Origin: Dendrocalamus latiflorus
Taxonomy: Eukaryota; Streptophyta; Magnoliopsida; Poales; Poaceae
Assembly (NCBI GenBank): GCA_017311315.1
Contig: CM029660.1
Span: 32,714,410-32,778,409 of the forward strand
Direction of reading: 5' to 3'
Length of the DNA: 64,000 nucleotides
Under the pieces are notes generated by a model that saw only the letters and a program-made list of their open reading frames with translations, did not search any database and was not told where the DNA came from. Made by a program: the position numbers and the translations under genes. This document shows, one piece after another, positions 36,679 to 48,654 of this stretch. Each line of letters starts with the position of its first letter. Position 1 is the first letter of the stretch.

Positions 36679-37071
36679 TTAGGGCCTGTTTGGCAGAGCT
36701 CCACCAGCTCCAGATCCACCAGATCCACCATGGAGCAGCTCCACCGTGAATCTGGGATCCCACCATGGGAGCTGGACAAACTGTTTGGCTTCCACAGCAG
36801 CTCCAGATCCACGAAACTGAGTTTTTGGTGGGAATGGCCTGTTTTGCCCTTGGGGTTGTATGATATATATATTTTTTCATATAGCACACATGTTTTGTTC
36901 ATATTTATTCACAAAAAATGGTGTATTTTTTTGTGAACACAAATGTAATATCTCGACACAAATATTCATGAGCATTCAACATTGACGCACAAGATAGATA
37001 ATTAATTAACCCATGTCCATGACAACGTCTCAACACTATTACGATTGTCCATACATAAAAATAACTAAAGA

Positions 37072-37359
37072 TTAAATGAACGGCTCTGAACAACAAGAAC
37101 ATAGCTGTGTCTGCTTAGACCTCGACCAAGAATTGGCCTTCTTCTGAGCTCTCACGTTTGTCAGGTTACCAGGCCTACCAACCAATCCAGCACATGAACG
37201 GATGCATCTTTCACATAGATCATCAGAGTGCGCGAGCTTGTTGTGACTCTGGCAATATGACAAATGCGAGATTTCTACCCTGTGTGCAGCACATACCAGT
37301 CCCGCGACCTTGCACGAGCTTTCGCAGCCATCAAAGATCAATGCACCCCCAATTTGCAT
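37072..37359 (-). pseudogene. Captured GTD-binding (myosin-binding) protein fragment
   Basis: The minus-strand frame includes HRVEISHLSYCQSHNKLAHS, then DDLCERCIRSCAGLVG, later TQLCSCCSEPF. This spacing of Cys pairs with C-HSH-KL-...-LCE-C and C-CCSEPF is what I know from the N-terminal Cys-rich part of plant GTD/zein-binding (myosin XI-binding) proteins. The transmembrane start and the coiled-coil GTD-binding domain are missing. It lies wholly inside the Harbinger-like element, which suggests transduplication. Family call is by recall of the pattern. Confidence 0.6.
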
Positions 37360-37975
37360 GTAGGTTGCTTAGAAGCCCGATCTTTCCTATGAATTTCCCA
37401 CTAGTGCGGCATAAAGATGCTCAAATCACACCATATTGTTAATGAGGAAACAACAATTGTAGTCTTGGTCACTCATGCCAACGGATGCTTCAAGAAGATG
37501 AATCTTTTTTCCCAGCGTTGCTCAGCGAAGAAGGCGGACTTCTTTTTGATGTGCCAATGCTCGTACCGATAGATCGCAAGAACCCAATCTTTCTACCAAT
37601 TGGAGCACACGGTCCAATCTTTCCTGCAAAAGAATTGCACCGATGTACATTCAGGGTTTCATATGCACACAAGATTATTCAGATTCAAACAAGAATGTAT
37701 TTGGAACATACCAATGCTTCAAATCTTCAATCAAGAAGCTGCCATTCTCTAATCACCAAATTGGGAGAATCAACCAAAAGGCCCAGAACGTGAAAAAAAC
37801 CGTATAGGGGAATCAACCAAAAGGCCCAGAAACGTGGGGGAAAAATCCCCAAAAAATTGGAAAAATTGTTCTTGACTGCAAAGAGTAGGCAAAATGGCTC
37901 CCTCCCTCCCCAGCCGTTGCGCCGGCCAGAGGAGGTAGAGGGGGGCCGGATCTACCAGTGGAGGCCATCGCCGGA

Positions 37976-38150
37976 GGTGGCGGCTCGCCGGAGCGCCGGA
38001 GGTGGCGGCGCGAGGAGGCGGCGCGAGGAGGGTCGCGAGGAGGCGGCGCGAGGAGACGGCGCGAGGAGACGGCGCGAGGAGGCTGCGCGAGGAGGCGGCT
38101 CGCCGGAGCGCCGGAGGTGGCGGCGCGAGGAGGGTCGCGGCGCGAGGAGA
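37976..38150. repeat. Purine-rich GC minisatellite
   Basis: Repeats variations of GGCGGCGCGAGGAG and GGCTCGCCGGAGCGCCGGAG, about 12 times in 175 bp. It gives open Arg/Ala/Gly-rich frames on both strands that are not real genes. Confidence 0.8.
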
Positions 38151-38597
38151 GGAGCGCTGCGCTCGGTCCCTCGGTTGGGCCGAATAGAAAAGAAAAAAAC
38201 GGTTCGGATGGATGTATATCCAGTGGCATTGGTGGGTAATTACCACCTAACTTCACGAGTGGATACGAAACAAGTTTTTGTGGAGCACCCCTTGAGATGC
38301 TCCATAGATTTCATAAATCTGGAGTTAGATCCAGTATTTTGGTGGAGCTCTGCCAAACAGTCCCGTAGATTCCTTCGCTTCGTTGCTACGGCGCTAGCTG
38401 CAGCAGCAGAGCAACCGCACGCGAACGCAACCGTACATCTCGCACCAGTCGCCACTGTCAAGTCTTAACCACTGGGCTAATCCTAAGCCAAAACCAAACT
38501 ACTACTCCTCAACCTCCCGTGCCGTGCCGTGCGATCGCCGGCGCGAGGATACTGCTGCTCGCTGCGGCCTCCGCTTCGGGGTGGCCGCAAATCCGCA

Positions 38598-41500
38598 ATG
38601 TCGAGCGCCTCCCGATCCCTCGCCCTGTTGCTCCTCGTCCTCGCCGCCGCCTCGGCCTCCGGGGCGGCGCCGTGGCAGGGGGAGCAGGAGAGGGACCGGG
38701 TGCCGCGGGTGCCGGGGCAGGCCTTCAACACGAGCTTCGCGCACTACGCGGGGTACGTCACCGTCAGCGAGGAGCGCGGCGCCGCGCTCTTCTACTGGTT
38801 CTTCGAGGCCGCGCACGACCCGGCCTCCAAGCCCCTCGTGCTCTGGCTCAACGGAGGTACCCGCCGCGCTTTGCGTGATCTGGCCTTAGATCTTAATTGT
38901 TGGGTTTTGGGGGGTTAGGCTACTGCTAATTTTGTGATGGGTCGACCTAAAAGCCGTTTCTTTTTGGTGCGTTAGTCTTCAGGGCAACATAGGAACCAAC
39001 CATCGTGATCTATACTACTTTGTTTCGGCCAAAGATTTGAGTATATTGGATGCATGCGTTGTTTTGGGAACTGGGATGATCTAAATTTCCTGGTGGCAAG
39101 ATTGGTTGTTTCAGGAGAATGGCAGTGTAGAAGTATGAAATTTTCTTTCTAAAAAAAGTACGAAATTCTTGTTACAAAGGTTTATCTGTGATCAACTACT
39201 AGGTTTTGTATCTGGCACCTGCACAACAGTTTGTGGTATTGCTTTAGAGAGTAGCTGGAAAATCATATGTACTAAATGCCTATTCTGAATGCTGTATATT
39301 GCGAAATACAAAAGTAAACCTCATTAAACTAACTTTACGTGTATTTATTTAAATACAAAAAGAGCCCATATGTTTTCTACTCCACCCACCTTATCATAAT
39401 TTATGTTAGTTAGCTAACTTCAGCTGTACCTTATCTTTCTTTGTGAGGCAAGTCCTTGGTAATGAATTTCTGAAATATTTCTGTTGGGTATTGATAAATT
39501 TATCTTGGGTATTAACTTCTCCTTTATTCACCAAATTTCATTTGGTTACAATACTATGAATGGGTTGAGATTATAATGGTGAATTTACTTCATTTCATTT
39601 TCCAGGGCCTGGTTGCTCATCAATTGCTTTTGGACTTGCGGAAGAAGTTGGACCTTTCCATGTTAATGCAGATGGAAAGGGTGTACACATGAATCCTTAC
39701 TCTTGGAACCAAGGTAGCATTCAACAGAAGAAAATTCGATTAATGAGGAATACCACCAATTTCGTTAATTTATTTATTTTTTATATGCTGCTACCTTCTT
39801 TTTGCAACATTATGTTTCTGGTCTCCTCTGATGACAGATGTTATAAGTAAATAGCTAAGCCTTTTTTCCTCATAAAAGACAAATGTTCCGCTCTTCCTTT
39901 TCTATTGGAAACAAAGGAAACAATCTTACGAAATATTTCACCAGAAGTTCTTAAACTAATCAACTGCCTGCCTTTTAGTATTATTTCTATTTGATGAATT
40001 AAATTCCTTGGATTGTTACTTATACACATATTGTATTGTAGATTTAGTTTTCAGTCTCACAAACCTTTCTTGTTTCATGTTAGTACTTGTTTTCTTTTGC
40101 TAAATTTCTTAGTTCTTATAGTTATTGCACTCCAGCTTGATACTTGGAAGACAAGCTTTTTAACATTTTTTTTAAATTTGCAGTAGCAAATATCTTGTTC
40201 CTTGATTCACCGGTTGGTGTTGGTTATTCATATTCCAACACCTCTGATGATGTTTTAAGCAATGGGGATGAGAGGACTGGTACTGCAACTCCTTTCACTC
40301 TGCCTATCATATGGTTTACATGAAATTCATGTTCTCCAAGAGTAATGCTATTAGAGTTTGCTCACTGGTATTCTCAATGTGTTGCAGCCAAGGATTCTTT
40401 TGTGTTCTTAACAAAGTGGCTTGAACGATTTCCTCAGTACAAGGGGCAGGAATTTTATTTGACTGGAGAGAGTTATGCTGGTCCGTAGAATCTTGTACAA
40501 GTTTTTGTTTCTTCTATACAGTCTACTGTTTCTTGCTTTCTTTAGAAACTTTCTAAAACTCAAATATAACTCTGATTTGGTTAGGTCACTATGTTCCTCA
40601 ATTGGCTCAAGCCATAAAGAGGTACCATGAGGCCACTGGAGACAAATCAATCAATCTAAAGGGCTATATGGTATGGCTTTGGTACTTCTGCATTTTAATT
40701 CTATAATTTCATTGTGTATTTTGATTGTTTATGATAAAACTAGCAAGACATGTTTTCATTAAGGACCAAATTAGATAGCTGCCCTCATTTTAATATTTTC
40801 ATAGAAGTAATTTCCTTTGCAATGTTGTTGTCCCTTAAGTTCTATGTCTTTCTAATACAAAATTTGAACTTATTTGCAATCTGCAAATTAAATGCAATAC
40901 ATCTGGCACATATGTTTGGTGGGCTATCTGACTGGCCTTTGTAAAAAAAAAAAAACTCGACCTGCGGGGGGAAGAATCCCCCCGGGCATTGCTTAAGAAG
41001 AAGGTCTTCTCACGCAGATCGAGAAAACCCCCGAACCCCTGCTCCACCCTTACACAGCGGCACCATCGCCCGACCTTGTGAGACTACCGGCGGATCCTTC
41101 GGATCAACGCCTTGGCGGGGCCTAAGACCTGTGCTTTGGTGTGGTAGCAGGCGAGGGGATTTTTTCCCCCAAGCCTGAAATTCGTTCCCACTGGGAGTCG
41201 AACCCAGGACCTGGGGGGTGCTACTCAAGCCTCTAACCATTGGGCTAGAGACCCTTTCGCGACTGGCCTTTGTATGTCACGTCCATTTGTATGATGGTAT
41301 GCTAATTGCTCTATTTTCCTTATAATCTCCTTGTACAATGAGGGGAGATAAATTGGTAGCTTGTTGTTTGACTTGATTAATTCTTTTATATTATTGTATC
41401 TTTTCATTGGTTGAGTTATAAAATATATAGGGACAAAAATCAGATAGCCCACACGTGACACGTATACCTAAAGTTTGTATGTACATAGATTATGTGTTTT

Positions 41501-44313
41501 GAATGATGATACATTAGTTGATGGTGTCTAGGAACCATAATATTTACTCGTCTCTTTTCTTTCTATGTCTAATGTCATTTCTTACAGGTAGGAAATGCAC
41601 TGATTGATGATTTCCATGACCACTATGGAATATTTCAATTCATGTGGACCACCGGCTTGATTTCTGATCAAACATACAGGCTGCTGAACATTTTCTGTGA
41701 CTTTGAGTCCTTTGTGCATACATCTCCACAGTGTGATAAGATTATTGACATTGCTAGCACTGAAGCTGGGAAAATTGATCTATATAGTATCTTCACACCT
41801 ACTTGTCATGCATCTTTCGCCTCCTCAAGGAACAGAGTGATGAAGAGGCTACATGTAAGTTTTCAAGCTCCTGCAACTCAAGTCATGCAAGAGAATTTCA
41901 ATGTAACTTTTTACCTGATATTTTTAAATTTTATATAATTGACTCAACCATGCATGCATGTATTAATAACTTCGTATCTGAGGTGGTGCTAAGCGACTCT
42001 AGGGGAATCATAGGACCCTACTGTTTTCTCCAAAAAATGAAAAAAAAAACAAAAGTGTAGGTTTGGGCACCATATTTTTCTTTATTTTTTTTAAAGAAAA
42101 TCATAAAAGAGTTCCAAAATCCAAACATTTCGGCACAAAAAATGACTTGTATAAACCAAGGAGGGAAAAATTTCTTGATCTAAACTGTCCATATAAATTT
42201 GTATCATGTGCAAATGGACACTCATCGGTTCATTCATAATATTGAGACTCTTATGCTTCATGAATTCTCGCATGTTTTTCTGTTCATCTGATTTGTAATC
42301 ATGGTGTTTTTTGATAGTCTGTTGGAAAAATGGGAGAGCAGTATGATCCATGCACTGAAAAGCATTCAACTGTATACTTCAACTTGGCTGAGGTGCAAAA
42401 GGCACTTCATGTTAGTCCGGTCATTGGCAAATCTAAATGGCAGACCTGCAGGTAACATTATGATTAGATTTTTATACATTGAATTGATATTATCATTACT
42501 GTGTTGCTCTTGAATCATTATTATGAATTAATCAGCAATTCAGCATCCCTATGACGTAGGATTGTTAACACCACATTTCTATCATAAATTGCTGGGAAGG
42601 TTCTTGTCTTTTCACAGCTGTAGCAATATTGCTTATATTATTAGGAATTAAATTTGATTCCCCACCTCATGTCGTATGGTTGTTCGCCGCATTGCTATCC
42701 TAAGAAATTGGGATTACTTTTTTTTTGAAATTATATTCTTATGTTTATGCTTTGTATTTTCATTGTCTTGATGTATTATCAAGTTTGGATATTTCATTTT
42801 TAGAGGTTGTTCTGTAGCAACTGAAACTAGGAAACATGAACGTCAATGACACATAATTCTGATAAGCTGATCAGCAAACATGTTTCTTTTTCTTGTCTAC
42901 CCTTTTAACATGTTGGTGACATTCTTTGCAGTGGTGTTGTTAATACTCACTGGAGGGACTGCGAAAGATCTGTGCTGCATATCTATCGTGAGCTTATACA
43001 ATATGGGCTTCGTATATGGGTGTTCAGGTGATTACTGACTCTGTAAACTTATAAGTGCTAGCCCACTCAGGCACTTGAAGATAGCTGTAATACTAAATTA
43101 TTCTCTGTACCAGAGTTTAAGGTTCCAGCTGGTTTCGTTTTCCAAAACACTGTTAACATACTGTGACTGCAGAAAGGTCGGTGTAAACCTGTCATGACAT
43201 TATACCTAGTACAACCTAAGTTCTATGTTAATTATTTTTTGTCAGTTTCTTTGCCCAGTTAACATGGTTGTGTGATTGTGACCTACCATAAGGTGCTGAA
43301 CGCTACAGGGTTGTGTGCTTTTCTGTCTGTGTTATTCTGCAACTTTTTTTGTATGTGTTATTCTTCAACCAAGGGAGACACTATTTTCAAAGAACTAGTT
43401 TCCCCCTCTGTATTTTAAACCTCATGCAACAATGTCCTGTATAGATGATAGATAAACATACATTTCTTTTATTTTGTTTTGATCTTTTCTTTACTTTGTC
43501 CAGTGGAGATACAGATGCAGTGATTCCAGTAACATCAACTAGATACAGTATTGATGCTCTCAAGCTTCCAACAGTAACTCCTTGGCATGCTTGGTATGAT
43601 GATGATGGCGAGGTAGGGGCTTCTTCTTGACGAAAAGACCCATGAATATTGTTCAATAGCCTGAAGCTTTCTGGTTCGTTTTGTGCATAATTTGCTCGGT
43701 TCAGTCACTCCCAGACCATTCATATTTTGGCCGGGGGTATGTGGCTATGTGGCACATCTGCACATCTGTCCTAATGGGCTGATGGTCTAGTCACCTATTA
43801 CTGCAAGTTGAATTTTTCTGGGAGTTAATGTCAGGGAATCACGGGCAGAACTCTTTCTTCTAGTCCTAGGATAGAAGTCTCACCATTCATATGTGATACC
43901 CATGCGCTGTTGCATATGCATTTGTTGTTGTTTCTAAGCTTTCACTGTGACCATAGCTCATAAATACATGGACCATGCTACTCATAATGTTTTCTTTTCA
44001 ATTGGGATATGTTGTATTCCATGGGCCTTTATAACGCAAAAATTTGTATCATCCTATTTTTTTGTTACTTGCTACAGTATATTTTATTCTTTGGGGCATC
44101 CATCCTCCATTCCATTCCTAGATTCTGAATTCTTCTGTGGTTAAACAGGTTGGTGGCTGGAGTCAAGGGTACAAGGGCCTCACCTTTGTGACCGTGAGGG
44201 GCGCGGGTCATGAGGTTCCTCTCCATCGGCCCAAACAGGCTCTTACTCTCATCAAATCATTCTTGGCTGGTAGCCCAATGCCCATGTTATCTGATCTACG
44301 CAGCGATATGTAA
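38598..44313 (+). CDS. Serine carboxypeptidase-like protein (class II type)
   Basis: This is a secreted or vacuolar peptidase family S10 enzyme that removes C-terminal residues from peptides. Some plant relatives act as acyltransferases. Ten exons join in frame: 38598-38856, 39606-39713, 40184-40279, 40388-40480, 40585-40670, 41588-41854, 42318-42451, 42932-43027, 43504-43612 and 44149-44313, giving 470 residues. A signal peptide covers residues 1-23. The oxyanion/substrate block is WLNGGPGCSS. The triad is Ser183 in GESYAGHYVP, Asp in SGDTDAVIP (residues 380-388) and His437 in [19 protein letters not shown] is the usual mature N-terminal region. The ATG at 38598 is the first in frame; a longer frame begins only at GTG. 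No damage is seen. Intron 5 carries a SINE. The substrate cannot be told from the sequence. Confidence 0.92.
40944..41260 (-). mobile_element. tRNA-derived SINE in carboxypeptidase intron 5
   Basis: The 14-bp duplication GACTGGCCTTTGTA flanks it exactly (40930-40943 and 41261-41274). On the minus strand it starts GCGAAAGGGTCTC, has an A-box-like TAGCCCAATGGTTAGAGG (41230-41247) and a B-box-like GGGTTCGACTCCCA (41192-41205), and ends in a long T run. It is about 317 bp. The pol III promoter spacing and the long target duplication mark it as a SINE mobilised by LINE machinery. A hairpin of C and G runs (GGGGGG...CCCCCC) lies near its 3' end. Confidence 0.93.
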
Positions 44314-44811
44314 TATGTTCGGCTACAATTGATTCAAGAGGTAGCATCACAAAAATCCAGCTCAACCAAGGCAGTCAGTAGTTAAAGCTCCACGCAGAAC
44401 TTGCACCGTATAGGATGGCCGTAGCTATTGTCATTTGCCTGTGCTATTGGCGCCAGTTCTTCCCTCAAGAAAACAGGGAACAAAACTGTGGAATAGTTTT
44501 CTGCCACGAATTGACAGTGTTACATTAACGTGAACCTAAAATAATTCACACTTTCACAGTATTGTCTTACATGACATATATGATTGCATGCATTTTCTTT
44601 TTCATAAGATGTGGTTACTGATGTTATGTCTAGGTGCGGATAGCCGGAATACTCTTGCATCGGTGCTAGCTGTATACGTTTTACTTAGTCTCATGTTTTA
44701 GAGTTCCAGGGGTGTCTATGATGAACTGTGGTAAATGATCCATGGTTATCCAAAACTAGCAATGTCCTTTTGCACCAGTCCAGTCTAGCCACAATGTAAA
44801 GCGACCAATGC
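44314..44811 (+). other. Carboxypeptidase 3' flank
   Basis: Probable 3' UTR and downstream DNA, with no gene. The LINE tail starts at 44812. Confidence 0.45.
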
Positions 44812-47800
44812 TTTTTTTTTTTGAAAGACAATACAGCAGGGGAGGCCCCCACTGTGAAACTTTATTAAAGAGAAAAAAAGAAGGACAAAGAAAAACAGAG
44901 GGAACACAACAGGGAAGAAGAAGCTACACAAGAATAAAGATCTGGGAGGGCAGAAGAATTAGACTAGAAGAGCTATACAGGAAAGGAACTCTAAACCCTT
45001 TACATTGTTGAACCTATGAGCTTGGAGTCTAGCTTCTTCATAGAAAGAGGTCTTCCAAGAGGAAAAAGAAGGTCGATTGCTATCAAAGATGAGATTGTTT
45101 CTCTGCTTCCAAATTTGCCATGTTGCAATGATGAAGAATTCCATGAAGAAGGGGTTCTGAAATTGGGTTTTAGCCTGCTGCATCATCTCGAAAAAAATCT
45201 CTTGTGAAGTCCCAATTAATTCCAAGGTGCTGCCAACAAGTTTGGCTAAAGGGACAGCTGAAGAAAAGATGGAAGACAGTTTCTTCAATATTGTTGCTGC
45301 AGAGGACACATTGATAATTATTTCCTTCCAGCTTTTGCTTTTTTCTTCTCAAAATATTTCTTGTGTTTAATCTATCCATGAAGAGCAGCCAGGAGAAGAC
45401 TCTGAGCTTGTTACAACATTTAGACTTCCAAATCCAAAGGAAGGGAGCAGGTGGCCGTATGTTCTTATAGGGGAAGTTATAGAACTTAGAGGAAGAATAT
45501 AGTTTGCTTCCCCAAATGTATTGCCAAGAGTCTGTGGACTGTTGATTGACTTGTAGGGCTTGGATGAGATCTTGCAGACTTTGGAATTCCTGAAAGGCTT
45601 GCTCAGAAAGAGGCAGGTAGAATTGGGCCTCCAGTGAGTTATTTGCTAGGAACTTGGCTACAGAAATATTCTTGTGCCTTGCAAAGGAGAAGAGTCTAGG
45701 GAACCTGGTTTGCAAAATAATATCATTCCAAAGATCAGACCAAAAAAGAACTGTGGAACCATCACCAATTTTGCATACAGCAATTCCCCTGAAGAGAACG
45801 CAGAGTTTCAGAACATCTTTCCACCAAAAGGATCCTCTATCAGTAGTTGCATGGGGAACTTGGCCCTGAGGATAGTGAGCATTCCAAATCAATTTGACCC
45901 ATGGGATATCTTTTTTGTTGTAGAACTTGTCCAAATGTTTAAGAAGAAGGGCTTTATTTTGGGTTTTGAGATTGATGATTCCCAGCCCTCCTTTGTTTTT
46001 GGGTTTTGAGCACTTTTTCCAGGCTACTAAAGGCTTCATTTTGGCATTGGATTCAGATCCTCTCCAAAGACAGTGACGTCTTGCTCTATCAATATAATCG
46101 AGTACTACTGCTGGAACTTGTAAAGTACACATGGCAAAGGTAGGCAATGAAGAGAGGACAGAATTAACCAGTTGAAGTCTTCCAGCATGGGTCAAGAAGT
46201 TTGAGGTGGAAGTGAGCTTCCTTTCTGTTTTACTCATAATAGATCCAAAATGTTCTACCCGGGGCTTTGTGATTCCCAACGGCAAACCCAGGTAGGTGAA
46301 TGGCAAGGATTCCAGTTTACAACCAAAAACTCCAGCTAAGAGTTGAGCCCTTTCCAAAGAGAGGTTTAGAGGGACAAGGCATGATTTCTTATAATTAACT
46401 CGAAGTCCAGTTGACTGAGCAAAGGATTCCAGCAACCCTTTTAACGTGAAGAGCTCCCTCTGAGAGGCTTTCAAAACAAGGAGTGTGTCATCTGCATATT
46501 GAATAATTGGGAATTGATCTTGCTCATAAGAGGGTATTGGCAGCTCAAAAAGACCTTGATGATAGGCTTTATTGATGATACATTGAAGAAGATCAGCAGC
46601 AAGCACAAATAAAAGTGGGGACAAAGGGTCACCTTGTCTAACCCCTCTGCGACAGTGAAAATGGTTGCCTGGTACACCGTTGAGAAGAATGGAGGAAGAT
46701 CCTGAGGCAAGAATTCTCTCTATCCAATCAATCCATTGGTTAGAAAAACCCAAGTGCTTCATTATCAACAGAATTGTGCTATGCTCAATTGTATCAAACG
46801 CTTTTGTAAAGTCCAGTTTTAGAATGATAATTTCCCTTTTGGAATGTTGACATTGGTAGATGTACTCATAGGCCCAGGCCAGGCAATCTTGTATTGTCCT
46901 GTTTTTTATAAACCCATACTGATTGGTGTGAATCAAGGGTATTATGCTTGCCTGAAGTCTATTTGCCAAGAGTTTTGTGATAATTTTGAGAATGCCATTC
47001 ATCAGAGAGATTGGTCTGAAGTCATTAACATTTGTGGGATTATGAACTTTGGGGACAAGCGTGATGTATGAGCTGTTGATGGCTTCCAGGTTCAAAGTGC
47101 CATTGAAGAAGTCAAAGCAAAGGGTGTAAATATCCTCCTTTATTATGTCCCAGCATTTTTTCAGGAAAAAACCATTGAAGCCATCTGGTCCTGGGGCTTT
47201 GTCAGGGGGCATTTGTTTTATGACATTGTCAATATCATTGATGGAGAAAGGCCTTGAGAGAGAGTCCAAATCTTCCCTTGTCTGAATCAGTTGAGAGAGG
47301 TTGTACTGCATTTTTGGGTTAGAAGAACAACCCATTCTTTTTCTAAAGTCTTCAAGAAGAAGGGCTGCTTTCTCATAATGCTCTGTAACAAGATGACCAT
47401 CTTCGGTGATTAGACTGGTGATGGTGTTAAGTCTATATCTTTCCGTAGCTGCAGCGTGAAAAAATTTTGTTCCCTCATCTCCTAGTTGAGTCCATCTCAC
47501 AGTGTACCTCTTCTTCCAATATACTTTCTTATAGCTGTGCAGTTTGAGTATATGGGCTTTCAAGATTTTTCTGAAGTTGCTCTCTTGTATAAAAAGAGAC
47601 CTTTGTTCCTCAAGGGCATCTAGGATTTCTAGAGTGTCATTGCAATTTTTGAGAAGCCTGTTAAGATTTGATAACTTTCTGCTCCATTTTTTGAGGGCAG
47701 CCCTGAGAAGTTTAAATTTTGCTGTGATTCTAGTGACACTGTTTGAGGCTCTGACATTTGTATTCCAAACTGTTTTGACCAAATCCATGAATCCAGGGTG

Positions 47801-48654
47801 ATCAGCCCAGTAATTTTCAAATCTGAAAATATGGGCTTTTGGGATTGTGGTGCCAATTTGAATCTTGCAAGGGATATGATCTGAAGTTGGCCTGGACATT
47901 GGAAGAAGGAGAGTGCTTGGGTAATCAGAAATCCAATTAGCAGAGGTGAAAACCCAATCCAGTTGTTCCAGGAGGGGATCATTCTGCATATTGCTCCATG
48001 TGAACTTTCTTCCTTTGAGGGGAATTTCCAGAAGACCCAAATTGCTGATGACTTCATTAAAAATCATAATATCATTCATGTTACCACCACTTTTATTCCT
48101 GTCAGAGAGAGATCTGTAGAAGTTGAAATCACCCACCAGCATCCAGTTGACCTCATCGTCAATGCGCAAGTTATTGAGCCATTGGACAAATTCATCTCTT
48201 TCAGGCCCTTGACAGGGGCCATAAACTGTGGTTAAGGTCCAGTTGTGACCATTGTGGGTGGAGGAGAAGTTAACCGTGATGGAGAATTTGTTAATTTCAA
48301 TTACATCACCAATAAATAAGGAACTGTTCCATCCCATGAGTATGCCTCCAGAACTGCCATTAGAGGGAGAAAAAACAAATTTGTTGAAACGCTTGGGGGC
48401 CAACTTTTTGAGGAAGGAATGATCAAAGTGATCCCTTTTAGTTTCCTGGATACAGAAGATTACACAAGCGCTTTCATCAATCTTTTCTTTAACAGCAGTA
48501 CATTTGTCTTCTGAGTTTATACCTCTAATGTTCCAATTGAGTATGTTCCTGCCCACTGGAATAACTTCACAATTGTTGAGGGGACTTATACATGGAGCAA
48601 CTGGTGAGGAAACTTCAATGGGGGTGTACCTCCACATGTCGACCCTGCAAGTAG
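44812..48654 (-). mobile_element. L1-type LINE, 3' end complete, 5' end missing or displaced
   Basis: On the minus strand the element ends in an A tail of 11 (T run at 44812-44822), preceded by an AATAAA-like signal near 44860. ORF2 is nearly complete. No ORF1 lies upstream within the element: the sequence runs into a Mutator-like element at 48655-48663. No clean target duplication was found. The carboxypeptidase gene ends about 500 bp away on the opposite strand. Confidence 0.85.
44959..48637 (-). pseudogene. LINE ORF2: endonuclease and reverse transcriptase
   Basis: A frame of 1155 residues (48637-45170) starts MWRYTPIEV. The APE-type endonuclease (about residues 30-260) has NWNIRGINS, QETKRDHF and VGDFNFYRS, then SDHIPC. 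The reverse transcriptase (about 480-760) has DKAPGPDGFNGFFLKKCW, FRPISLMNGI, LKLDFTKAFDT, RRGVRQGDPLSP and the catalytic YADD (46487-46498). A zinc-binding RT-associated region follows near the C-terminus (FPYKN...FLWIWKSKC...CVLC). Near 45190 a single-base frameshift moves the remaining tail (EIFFEMMQQAKTQFQNPFF, then WQIWKQRNNLIFD) into another frame that stops at 44959. All catalytic residues I can judge are present, so the copy is young but broken. Confidence 0.88.

Larger units (their letters stand above)
36682..38364. mobile_element. Harbinger/Tourist-like element carrying a gene fragment
   Basis: The left end GGGCCTGTTTGGCAGAGCTC (continuing CACC, 36682-36705) and the right end at 38341-38364 are 24-bp inverted repeats with one mismatch. 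The flanking trinucleotides are TTA (36679-36681) and GTA (38365-38367), a 2 of 3 match to the 3-bp duplication of PIF/Harbinger elements. Subterminal DNA on both sides is rich in CTCCA and GGAGC motifs. No transposase is present. The interior carries a captured gene fragment and a purine-rich minisatellite. Confidence 0.7.

Noticed and set aside
37857..38468. Long Arg/Gly/Ala-rich frames on both strands
   Set aside because: Produced by the purine-rich minisatellite. There is no splice structure or domain.
38529..38597. N-terminal extension of the carboxypeptidase
   Set aside because: It begins at GTG and lacks an ATG. The signal peptide starts cleanly at the ATG at 38598.
41185..41260. A tRNA gene on the minus strand
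   Set aside because: A- and B-box-like sequences are present, but no cloverleaf with an acceptor stem was evident. The unit has a 14-bp duplication and a long tail, so it is a SINE.
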